The notes under the pieces: model-generated
What the model was told of the DNA's origin: nothing
What the model saw: only the letters and a program-made list of their open reading frames with translations
The model's database searches: none
Program-made: the position numbers and the translations under genes
Shown here: positions 1 through 7,059 of the stretch, piece by piece
Layout: each line of letters opens with the position of its first letter
Numbering within the stretch: the stretch's first letter is position 1
Assembly: GCA_039029935.1 (NCBI GenBank)
Contig: JBCCFC010000170.1
Location: forward strand, 1-14,984
Source: G039029935 sp039029935
GTDB taxonomy: Bacteria; Chloroflexota; Anaerolineae; Caldilineales; Caldilineaceae
Reading direction: 5' to 3'
DNA length: 14,984 nucleotides

Positions 1-45
1 CATTCAATGCTCCTTTATTCTTTTATATTATATTTGTCATTTTTC
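1..45 (-). promoter_or_regulatory. Start region of a gene running off the left edge
   Basis: On the minus strand an ATG occupies bases 1-3. It is preceded by a strong Shine-Dalgarno AAAGGAG (10-16) with a 6-nt spacer, and further upstream by a TATAAT box (27-32). I see no good -35 at the normal distance. Only the start codon is inside the window, so the product cannot be named. The gene lies downstream of the LRR-peptidase gene in the same direction but appears to have its own promoter. Confidence 0.5.
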
Positions 46-59
46 GGCAGGCGGTTTTT

Positions 60-127
60 GGGGCCCCGATTGGGGCCCCCCTCCGGTAGTTTTAAAATTT
101 TTCCAAAAATTGAACACCTACCGGAGG
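60..127. repeat. Two adjacent inverted repeats after the LRR-peptidase gene
   Basis: Bases 60-67 and 72-79 are both GGGGCCCC, separated by GATT, and can form an 8-bp GC stem. Immediately next, CCTCCGGTAG (80-89) is perfectly complementary to CTACCGGAGG (118-127) across an AT-rich loop that itself contains a small A/T inverted repeat. These lie between the stop codon of the large minus-strand gene and the next start. They may end its transcript or act as an RNA stability element. Neither is followed by a clear T-run on the minus strand, so an intrinsic terminator is not certain. Confidence 0.55.
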
Positions 128-170
128 TCTTGTTTAGACATTCCGCGTTCTCCGTATCCGCACACCGAAT

Positions 171-3100
171 TTAACTCAAAATGAGACTGATTAACTTGTC
201 GAGGTCAAAGATGTTCCATTGAGCATCGATCCATAAATTAGCCCGTGTCCACCACTCAATCGAGTGCAGGTCCGTATCCTCTGGGGTATGGTGAAGAATC
301 ATGCTGATGAGGATATCAAGGTCTATGATGTTGACCTTGCCATCCCCATTGATATCTCCCTCAATCCCATCATTGTGAGTGACAATCGACCCATCAACCG
401 CCGTACCCGGAATAGACGCTCCCTCACCATCCACAAACGTCGCAGCTGTAATCGTCACCGACGTGGTGATGCTCGACCCTGCGTCCGCTTGGCAAACGGT
501 TGTGAATGGAATGTGCATCAGCTCGCCTGTCTGCAATGCGGACGAGCCGTTTGGCTGGATATGACTCAAGACAAGTTTGTTTGCACCATTCAGTGTAGCC
601 GTGCCTGTTGCGCCTGAAAATTTAACCATACTTGGGTCTACGGCGAGACAGGCGTCATCAAACTCGACAATAAACGCACCCTCTACAGTTGAGTTGCCAT
701 ACGGGTCAAAGTCAACCGTCATGGTCACTGTTCCCGGATAAGTGGTCTGCACATGCGCTGGCAGTAGCAGCGTTGGCATCAGGTTGAGTGGTGCGCCCAT
801 GCCATCACAATCGGGTGGGCAGACGGGTGGTGCGATAGCCGTGGTGCTGTTAGGTAATCGTTCACTCTCCCAGTCGGCTGAGACTTCGGCGTGAGCGCTC
901 AGTCGAACGCTTGTCGAAGCCGAGTGCGCCCCTTCGACAAGCTCAGCCGACTGAACGCTTACATTGTTGGTGCGGCTGGCTCGGCGTTGGTCGGCCTCAG
1001 CGGTATCCCAGAAGGCGGCAATCAGCTCATCCCATGTGCCCATCGCGGCTGATTTCAGGTGATTTTCGTTGTAGAAATCACGCTTCCATTCATCTTGGTG
1101 GAAGGGCAGATAGATGCCGATGTTGCCGATCTCCTCCCAATGCCACACGCTGTCGGGATAGAGCCAAGGGCTACCGTTGCCATGCTCTTGCATCAGAACG
1201 GCGTTGGTGAGGGCGGTCTGCAACTGCGCAACCTGTGAACTCAGGTCTGGGAACTGCTGACCCAGTGCCTTGGCAAAGCTGAGAATGTCGCCATAGGTAT
1301 CCAGTTCATTGATGACGCCATCATAGTTGCTCTCAAAGCGTTCGGCAGCATCAAAGGCGGCACTCAGTTTGGTGCGTGTCGCGGCATCGTCGTAGAGCCG
1401 TTGCACCAGTGCGTCTGAGATTTGGTTGAGTCCCTCCTGAATGCCATCAAGTTGAGCCGACTCGACCAGCGAGAATGTGAAGGGGTAGTTGCCACCCAGC
1501 GACGTGATCTCATTCTGAATCCACGCTTTGCCAATCTCTTGCACACTCTTCTCGCCATCAATCACGCTGATGTGTTGGTCATAGGGGAAGGTTGCCCACG
1601 CCGTGTTGGCCGAGAACATCTGATGGTTGACATAGGGGCTGACCTCATAGGCGACCTCCCACATGCCCATCGAACAGGCGTCAAAGTAGACCAAATCGAT
1701 CTTCTTGCCTGTGGCTTCATAGACCCACTTGAAGGCTTTGCCCAAGGCACGTGTTGACATCGATCTCTGTTTGGGATGGTTGTCCAACAGTAGGCCACCC
1801 ACTGGATCAGGCTGACCATGAATGACGGGGGGTTGGGCATACTTGGTATTGGGTGCCCAGCCCGCCCCATGACCAACCAACGAGACCACAACACGCTCGG
1901 CGTTGGGGTAGGTGCGCATACCCGTCTGGATAAACCGGCTCAGGCTATACGGGTCGGTCGTCTTGTCTGTCCATGTGGATAGATTTTTGCCCTGCACATA
2001 GCGTCCATTACAGGTAATATTGAGCGCGCTTGGACAATTCTCGTCGGTGTCATAGGTCGGATGGAAGAGATAGGTGTCATCAGGACCCGCACCATCGATC
2101 AACACAAGGATGGCAACATGGGGATTGTTGGCAGCGGCTTCGACACGGTTGAGCATGTCAAACATATCCGAGGCCAACTCATTGTCCCCGACCGCATAGA
2201 TGAGCAGCAGCGTTTGCTCGGATGAATCCACCGGAAGCGCAACGGTTGTGGTGTCTTCAAGCGTAAGCCCCAGCCCTGTCATCTCGACCTTGTTTTGCAG
2301 AATGTTGCCCGGCGACAGATTGGGGTCGATGGTGGCCGTGTAGCTGATGACCAACGGCTGATTCGCCGAGATGACACCCGCATAGGTGATTTGATGGTTT
2401 TCGCTGTCATAGCTGGCATCCCCCACATTGCCGATGTTGACCAAGCCAATCGGGAGTGAATTGAGGAGTTCAACGGTGGCACTAGGGACACCCGTTACGG
2501 CAGTGAGACCAAAGATGAGTGTATCCCCCGGATTGCCTGTCGGTGTGTTAACAGTTTGATCCAGCGTCAGTGCATCGACCTCACAGAGAATATCGGAGCC
2601 GCTGAACGTTGCAATCCCGTGCGTCCATGTCAAAAACTCATATGATGTGGGTTCGCAGACATGGGTGGCTTCATAGGCCAAGGTGTGCAGGTTGAGGGTG
2701 TAGAGCGAATCTGGCAACGCACCCGTCAACGAGTTGTTCTGCACATTCAGCACCTGCAAGCTGGTGAGCGCACCCAAATCCGAGAGCATTTCGCCTGTCA
2801 GCAGATTGTTGCCCAAGTCCAGCACCGTCAAATCAGCCAGTTGGCTCACCACCGCCGGAATGCCGCCGACCAGATTGTTGTCATTCAAGCGCAGTTCGGT
2901 CACATGTCCCCCACCACAGGCAACGCCATGCCAGCTACAGGGTGTATTGGTCTGGAACCAGCCTGTGTTGATGGTCCAGCTTGCACCGCCTATGAGACTA
3001 TAGAACTCATGCAGCACACGACATTCAAAGGGCGTAATTTCGGTGACACCGCTGCATTCATCGGGAATCACATCCTCATCCCCCTTTTCACCCGTGCTGT

Positions 3101-5645
3101 TGACCGTACCCACACCGTTGAGCCATGTCTGGAAAGCGGTGTCGTCAATCTCTTTGAGGTCGGTGTCGTGAAAGTCAAAGACGCTCAAGTTGGTGAGATT
3201 GATAAAGGTCATGGGCAGGGTGCTGGACATCCCGTTGTCGTTGAGCCACAGATGCGTCAACTGATAGAGATTGCCCAAATCAGGATGAATAAACCCGCCC
3301 AATTGGTTGTGGTTGAGCCACAGATGGGTCAACTTGGCGAGTTTGCCCAAGGTATAAGGAACGCTGCCGCTGAGTTGGTTCTCGTTGAGATAGAGATATT
3401 GCAGATTGGACAGGTTACCCAGTGTGCTGGGGATGCTGCCACTCAACTGGTTACGACTCAGCCACAGCGTGGTCAAGTTAGTCAAGTTGCCCAGCGTGTT
3501 GGGGATGCTGCCGCTAAACTGGTTGTTGGACAGGTTGAGGATGCGCAACGCGGACAGATTGCCCAACTCGCTTGGCAGACTGCTGTGCAACTGGTTGTTG
3601 TGTATGTAGAGCGTTTCCACCTTGGTCAATGCACCCAATTCCTGTGGGATGTAGCCGCTGATCTCGTTGTCATGCAGCCGCACGTCGGCCAAATTCACCA
3701 GCTTGCCCAACTCTGGTGGGATGCGTCCGTTGATATAGTTGTCGTTGAGCCGAATTGAGGTCAACTGCGTCAAGTCACCAAGCTCTGGCGAAAGACTCCC
3801 CACAAGGTTATTGGAGTCCAGCCACAGGGTGGTCACATGCCCATCGGCACAGGTCACGCCATACCACGCACAAGGGTCGCTGCCCGTCAACCAGTTTGTC
3901 TTTGTTGTCCAGCTTGGCCCATTGGTGCTATCATAGAGACTCTCCAGTGCCATACATTCAGAGATGGGGATGGTTGTCACTGCGCTACAGGCCGTTGTCA
4001 CCAGCGTCTCTTCGGAACAGGCAATATCCGTGCTATTTACACTGCCCACACCGGAGAGCCATGTCTGAAAAGCCGTGCCCTGTGGCTCACAGATGTCGGT
4101 TTCGTGGAAGTAAAACAGCTTCAAATTGGCAAGTTTGCTCAACTCGGTTGGCAAGGACCCACGAATCCGGTTGTTACGCATGTTGAGATATTCCAAGCTG
4201 GACAGGTTGCCAAAGGTTGCAGGGATAGTGCCGCCAATGATATTGTTGTAGAGATATAGATTTAGCAATGCCGTAAGGTTGCCCATCTCTGGCGGTAGAA
4301 TCCCGCTGATCTGGTTGTTAAACAGATAGAGATATTGCAGATTGGTCAAGTTACCGAGCTCTGGCGGGATGCTCCCTGTCACTTGATTGTTGGCAAGGTC
4401 AAGCTCCACCAGCGATGGCAAGTTGCCAATTTCGGGTGGGATGCGACCAAGCAATTTATTTGCACTCAGCTTCAGTTCTGAGATATGCCCATCCGTGCAG
4501 GAAACGCCATACCATGCACAGGGTGTCTCGTTTTGTAGCCAGCCTGTCTTGTTGGTCCAGTTTGCGCCATTGGTGCTGTTGTAGAGGGCTTCCAAGGCAC
4601 GGCATTCGGCAACAGGAACTTCAGTAACATTGTCGCAGATGTTTGTTGTTGGGCAGGCTCTGTTTGTTTGGTACGATTCAGAGAATTTACTAAGCCAAGT
4701 CTGCATCGCTTCATCTTGTGGCTCACAAATTTGAGTATTATTGAAGCGAAAAGTATTACTCCCAGTCATTTTTTCCAAATTAACCAAGGTTGTTGGTAAC
4801 GGTCCATTAAATGGATTATCGTATAGAGAAAGATTAGTTAGCTTGGTAAGATTTCCAAATTCTGATGGTATCTCTCCACTTAGTAAATTGTCATATAAAT
4901 TCAGGTTTGTTAGATTGGTCAAATTACCTAATTCTGTAGGTATGCTCCCACTTAGACTATTTCCATAGAGGTTAAGAGACGTTAATTTCGAGAGGTTGCC
5001 TAGTTGTATTGGTATGTTTCCACTTAGGTTGTTGCTACCAAGCCGAAGGTTTGTTAAGTTAGTGAGATTGCCGAGTTCTACTGGTATTCTTCCACTTAAG
5101 TTGTTGTTAAAAAATGTCAACTCTGTTAAATTAGATAATTTATCTAATCCTGGTGGGATTTCACCTCTTAACGATGGATTACTGTACAATCTGAGTTGGG
5201 TTAAATAAGCTAAATTGCTAAGTTCTGGCGGAAGAGTCCCATTCAGACGACCATATATATCTAGGCGTGTAATATGATCATCGCGACATGTAATTCCATA
5301 CCAATTGCATGGTGCATTGTCGCGAAACCAACGCTGGCTCCCCATTACTATATTTGAGTTCCATTCTATACCATTAGTGGAGTTATATAGAGCTAATAAG
5401 GCTTCACATTCTTGCTTTGATATTTGTGCAATGCTACTGCAACTTACATTTACGGCATCCACCGCATCCACCGCATCGACGGCTGTCACACCCTCTTGCT
5501 CACCAAAAAGCGGCTGCGCACTCGCTTCCAGTGCCGCCACCACAGGATCGGGCATCAACGTCATCACCGCACCCAGGAACAGGCATAGCCCCAAAATGGT
5601 GATGCGGTTGCGAAGATGTTGATGCGTCCACAGTTTTTGTTTCAT
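171..5645 (-). CDS. Secreted LRR / C11 peptidase / cohesin-like / dockerin protein
   Basis: Secreted multidomain protein of 1824 residues. I chose the ATG at 5645 because it has AAAGGAAA about 9 nt upstream and starts a signal peptide (basic N-terminus, hydrophobic core about 15-32). The open frame continues 76 codons further upstream, but only through palindromic non-coding-looking DNA. Domains: an AVD-rich stretch (55-65); four LRR modules (about 69-331, 337-543, 553-855, 864-1021), each with an N-cap containing PC-x-W-(Y/H)-G-(V/I)-x-C and 24-residue plant-type repeats (LxGxIPxELGNL); a DUF11-like beta domain (about 1025-1137); a clostripain-type peptidase C11 domain (about 1145-1550) with the expected His in GHGAGW (H1259) and Cys in FDACSMG (C1324); a cohesin-like domain (about 1618-1755); and a C-terminal dockerin (1763-1824). 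Probable role: extracellular binding plus Arg/Lys-type proteolysis, possibly in a cohesin-dockerin assembly. The substrate is unknown. The peptidase call is strong; the cohesin call is moderate. Confidence 0.9.
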   Translation of the reverse strand: MKQKLWTHQHLRNRITILGLCLFLGAVMTLMPDPVVAALEASAQPLFGEQEGVTAVDAVDAVDAVNVSCSSIAQISKQECEALLALYNSTNGIEWNSNIVMGSQRWFRDNAPCNWYGITCRDDHITRLDIYGRLNGTLPPELSNLAYLTQLRLYSNPSLRGEIPPGLDKLSNLTELTFFNNNLSGRIPVELGNLTNLTNLRLGSNNLSGNIPIQLGNLSKLTSLNLYGNSLSGSIPTELGNLTNLTNLNLYDNLLSGEIPSEFGNLTKLTNLSLYDNPFNGPLPTTLVNLEKMTGSNTFRFNNTQICEPQDEAMQTWLSKFSESYQTNRACPTTNICDNVTEVPVAECRALEALYNSTNGANWTNKTGWLQNETPCAWYGVSCTDGHISELKLSANKLLGRIPPEIGNLPSLVELDLANNQVTGSIPPELGNLTNLQYLYLFNNQISGILPPEMGNLTALLNLYLYNNIIGGTIPATFGNLSSLEYLNMRNNRIRGSLPTELSKLANLKLFYFHETDICEPQGTAFQTWLSGVGSVNSTDIACSEETLVTTACSAVTTIPISECMALESLYDSTNGPSWTTKTNWLTGSDPCAWYGVTCADGHVTTLWLDSNNLVGSLSPELGDLTQLTSIRLNDNYINGRIPPELGKLVNLADVRLHDNEISGYIPQELGALTKVETLYIHNNQLHSSLPSELGNLSALRILNLSNNQFSGSIPNTLGNLTNLTTLWLSRNQLSGSIPSTLGNLSNLQYLYLNENQLSGSVPYTLGKLAKLTHLWLNHNQLGGFIHPDLGNLYQLTHLWLNDNGMSSTLPMTFINLTNLSVFDFHDTDLKEIDDTAFQTWLNGVGTVNSTGEKGDEDVIPDECSGVTEITPFECRVLHEFYSLIGGASWTINTGWFQTNTPCSWHGVACGGGHVTELRLNDNNLVGGIPAVVSQLADLTVLDLGNNLLTGEMLSDLGALTSLQVLNVQNNSLTGALPDSLYTLNLHTLAYEATHVCEPTSYEFLTWTHGIATFSGSDILCEVDALTLDQTVNTPTGNPGDTLIFGLTAVTGVPSATVELLNSLPIGLVNIGNVGDASYDSENHQITYAGVISANQPLVISYTATIDPNLSPGNILQNKVEMTGLGLTLEDTTTVALPVDSSEQTLLLIYAVGDNELASDMFDMLNRVEAAANNPHVAILVLIDGAGPDDTYLFHPTYDTDENCPSALNITCNGRYVQGKNLSTWTDKTTDPYSLSRFIQTGMRTYPNAERVVVSLVGHGAGWAPNTKYAQPPVIHGQPDPVGGLLLDNHPKQRSMSTRALGKAFKWVYEATGKKIDLVYFDACSMGMWEVAYEVSPYVNHQMFSANTAWATFPYDQHISVIDGEKSVQEIGKAWIQNEITSLGGNYPFTFSLVESAQLDGIQEGLNQISDALVQRLYDDAATRTKLSAAFDAAERFESNYDGVINELDTYGDILSFAKALGQQFPDLSSQVAQLQTALTNAVLMQEHGNGSPWLYPDSVWHWEEIGNIGIYLPFHQDEWKRDFYNENHLKSAAMGTWDELIAAFWDTAEADQRRASRTNNVSVQSAELVEGAHSASTSVRLSAHAEVSADWESERLPNSTTAIAPPVCPPDCDGMGAPLNLMPTLLLPAHVQTTYPGTVTMTVDFDPYGNSTVEGAFIVEFDDACLAVDPSMVKFSGATGTATLNGANKLVLSHIQPNGSSALQTGELMHIPFTTVCQADAGSSITTSVTITAATFVDGEGASIPGTAVDGSIVTHNDGIEGDINGDGKVNIIDLDILISMILHHTPEDTDLHSIEWWTRANLWIDAQWNIFDLDKLISLILS
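174..359 (-). other. Dockerin domain (C-terminus of the LRR-peptidase)
   Basis: The first half reads GDINGDGKVNIIDLDILI, a canonical Ca-binding F-hand loop (D-x-N-x-D-G-x-V-N-x-x-D). The second half keeps the helix (NIFDLDKLISLIL), but its loop is ANLWIDAQWN, which lacks most Ca ligands. This is a type I-like dockerin with a degenerate second repeat. It would let the protein dock onto a cohesin, possibly of a related protein. Confidence 0.8.
894..959. repeat. REP-like palindrome inside the LRR-peptidase reading frame
   Basis: The left arm (894-919) and right arm (932-959) pair over 12 outer bases (one mismatch) and 11 inner bases, with a 3/5-nt internal loop and a 12-nt terminal loop. The right arm contains CTTCGACAAGCTCAG, the core of REP-type repeats that I recognise as widespread in bacterial genomes. 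A partial third copy (CAGTCGGCTGAG followed by CTTCGG) lies at 871-889. The element is translated in frame as about residues 1563-1584, in the linker between the peptidase and the cohesin-like domain. Confidence 0.75.
2583..5441 (-). repeat. Four LRR modules, 72-bp coding period
   Basis: About 24 leucine-rich repeats of 24 residues: 7 in module 1, 5 in module 2, 9 in module 3 and 3 in module 4. Every module starts with a Cys-containing cap (two Cys about 10 residues apart, then PCxWYGxxC). Modules 1, 2 and 4 end with ICEPQ or VCEPT, a (Q/L)TW-type helix and a final Cys. Module 3 ends in DLKEIDDTAFQTWL and lacks those Cys residues. The modular tiling suggests growth by duplication. Regularity of the repeats also produces long open frames on the opposite strand that are not genes. 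Confidence 0.85.
5455..5481 (-). repeat. 9-bp tandem repeat encoding AVD-AVD-AVD
   Basis: Two perfect GCATCCACC units and a third differing at two bases (GCATCGACG) encode an Ala-Val-Asp repeat. It lies between the signal peptide and the first LRR cap. Copy number is likely variable between strains. Confidence 0.7.
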
Positions 5646-5674
5646 GTTGAGTTTCCTTTCAACTGCGTTTGTAC

Positions 5675-5863
5675 TACAGCGGATTTGGGAGGGGAACGGA
5701 TTTTTTTGTCTCGATGCACGAGAGAAATCCGTTCCTTGCCCAAATCTGTTGTAGCCACCACCGAATGCAATTCGGTGTCTATTATAGGAAGTACACTGAA
5801 GTGTACTCGGTACAGCCTGTTTCAACAGGCTTTCTGTATTAGCATGGGATTTGCAATCCCATG
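5675..5863. repeat. Array of five consecutive hairpins upstream of the LRR-peptidase
   Basis: Five inverted repeats follow each other. (1) A nested hairpin, 5675-5753: outer TACAGCGGATTTGGG against CCCAAATCTGTTGTA, middle GGAACGGATTT against AAATCCGTTCC, inner TCTCG against CGAGA. (2) CCGAAT-GCA-ATTCGG, 5761-5775. (3) GTACACT-GA-AGTGTAC, 5791-5806. (4) AGCCTGTT-TC-AACAGGCT, 5814-5831. (5) CATGGGATT-TGC-AATCCCATG, 5843-5863. The array would lie in the 5' leader of the large minus-strand gene if transcription starts near 6003. It could be an interspersed palindromic element or a structured leader. Confidence 0.8.
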
Positions 5864-5873
5864 AAGCTTGCAA

Positions 5874-6305
5874 TCAGCCACATCTAGGGGACAACGGCCA
5901 ATCGACATGTTGCCTATCACCCCGCCTTCGATCACTCGGCCCCGCGCGGGGATGATGTGCTGTGTGTTCAGTAAAAGTGCTGTTCATTGAACCCTCCAGA
6001 CAATGTTGTGTTATACTAATGAGTTAAGGTCGGTCAACACCGCAGTGCATTGATGTACATGGCTGCGCTGCCGTGTTGATGTTGTTCTGGATATGAGCAT
6101 AGCATGGGTTGGCGGTCGTAGAGTCTAAAAAAAGGGTGTTTCCGTCTAAATTTTTTGGCAACGCCGATAGCATCACTCAAAAAACAGTGTCAAGTTAATA
6201 AACCCGATTTTGCTCAATTTTCTGCAAATAAATTCAAGAAACCCCTATTTTCAACGAGCCACCAACCGATTCGAGTGATTGATCTGAGCGATCCAACGAA
6301 TGAAA
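5874..6305. other. Intergenic region without a recognisable gene
   Basis: The stretch separates the divergently transcribed LRR-peptidase and nuclease-like genes. I see no convincing open frame with a ribosome binding site. It contains a perfect 12-bp palindrome CCCCGCGCGGGG (5940-5951) and a possible minus-strand promoter, listed separately. The rest shows nothing I can name. Confidence 0.5.
6010..6037 (-). promoter_or_regulatory. Possible promoter of the LRR-peptidase gene
   Basis: On the minus strand TTGACC (6032-6037) and TATAAC (6010-6015) are 16 bp apart. A start near 6003 would give a leader of about 360 nt that includes the whole hairpin array. This rests on pattern alone, and other promoters nearer the gene are possible. 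Confidence 0.35.
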
Positions 6306-6346
6306 TTGTCAGTACCCTTCATTGCTGGTAGAATGAACGTGTGTTC
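6306..6346 (+). promoter_or_regulatory. Promoter with SOS-box-like operator, copy 1
   Basis: TTGTCA (6306-6311), 17 bp, TAGAAT (6329-6334), followed directly by GAACGTGTGTTC (6335-6346). That palindrome fits the Gram-positive LexA consensus GAAC-RNRY-GTTC and would cover the transcription start, so a bound repressor would block initiation. The leader from here to the ATG at 6387 is almost the same as the one before the second copy at 9796. LexA itself is not in the window, so the regulator is inferred. Confidence 0.7.
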
Positions 6347-6386
6347 ATTATTTTTTATTCGGTTGTGTAAAAAAGGCAGGTAAATC

Positions 6387-7025
6387 ATGAAATCATTCCC
6401 TAAATGGACGATTGCCGAAGTGGAGGCAGAATTTCAGCTTAAGCTGCATAAACAACATGCGTCATTGGATAATTGGCTTAATCACTCGAGTCAGTCACTG
6501 CCCGAACGAACAGAGTGGCTAAACTGGTTACAAACGCGCCTCATCGACCGGGTCTATGATTGGAATGAGTTTGAATTGAAGATGAAGTTCATTGGGCCAA
6601 TTTTAGACTTCGTAAACTTTGATCAAGAGCACTACCAATCTTTTCTTGAGCGGACCCTATCGGCTCCCTATAAGGATGGGTTGTCAGGTGAAGTCGATTT
6701 TGTCGTGGCCACAGGAACGCGTGTTCCTCACCAACCTTATTTCTTTCTACATGAGTATGAAAAAGATTCCGATTCATCAGGCGATCCGCTGGGGCAGTTA
6801 ATGATTGCTATGGTTGCAGCACAAATGCTAAATGAAACAGAACACCCTCTGTATGGTGTTTATGTTGTTGGTCGTCATTGGTATTTTGTTGTGCTAACAG
6901 GAAAAGACTATGCCGTCAGCTTGGCCTATGATGCAACCCAAGAAAAGTTCGATGATATTATCCGTATTTTGAAGAATACAAAAGCGATTATTGAGCAATT
7001 AGCGCAGCTTACGGTATCTGAGTAG
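6387..7025 (+). CDS. PD-(D/E)XK nuclease-like protein, copy 1
   Basis: Protein of 212 residues with no signal peptide or membrane segment. I recognise the pattern of an uncharacterised PD-(D/E)XK-like family rather than a named gene. It has an N-terminal helical part, then WNEFELKMKFI with acidic residues E61/E63, then LSGEVDF (D104), then FLHEYEK (E123), and a conserved DPLGQLMIAMV helix and VGRHWYFVVL strand. In the second copy the last motif reads FLHEHKK, giving E-x-K; here the Lys is Glu (E125), with a Lys one position later (K126), so catalysis may be impaired. The start has AGGCAGG about 6 nt upstream. The gene sits behind an SOS-like promoter and is followed after 34 bp by the STAND ATPase gene, so the two probably form an operon. 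Function is inferred from motifs only. Confidence 0.75.
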   Translation: MKSFPKWTIAEVEAEFQLKLHKQHASLDNWLNHSSQSLPERTEWLNWLQTRLIDRVYDWNEFELKMKFIGPILDFVNFDQEHYQSFLERTLSAPYKDGLSGEVDFVVATGTRVPHQPYFFLHEYEKDSDSSGDPLGQLMIAMVAAQMLNETEHPLYGVYVVGRHWYFVVLTGKDYAVSLAYDATQEKFDDIIRILKNTKAIIEQLAQLTVSE

Positions 7026-7059
7026 CTCCTTATCAGGCAAAACTCTTTTTTCAATAACA

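Noticed and set aside
60..79. GGGGCCCC stem as an intrinsic terminator of the LRR-peptidase gene
   Set aside because: On the minus strand it is followed by an A-run, not a T-run, so I list it only as an inverted repeat.
2661..3758. 365-codon plus-strand open frame opposite the LRR region
   Set aside because: It is antisense to the 72-bp LRR repeats, its protein is itself a repeat of the complement, and it has no ribosome binding site. It is a by-product of repeat regularity.
5675..5863. CRISPR array or integron attC sites
   Set aside because: The stems differ in sequence from one another, there are no repeated units with spacers, and no cas or integrase gene is present.
5646..5873. 76-codon N-terminal extension of the LRR-peptidase
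   Set aside because: It is made entirely of palindromic DNA, and the internal ATG at 5645 has a Shine-Dalgarno and starts a signal peptide.
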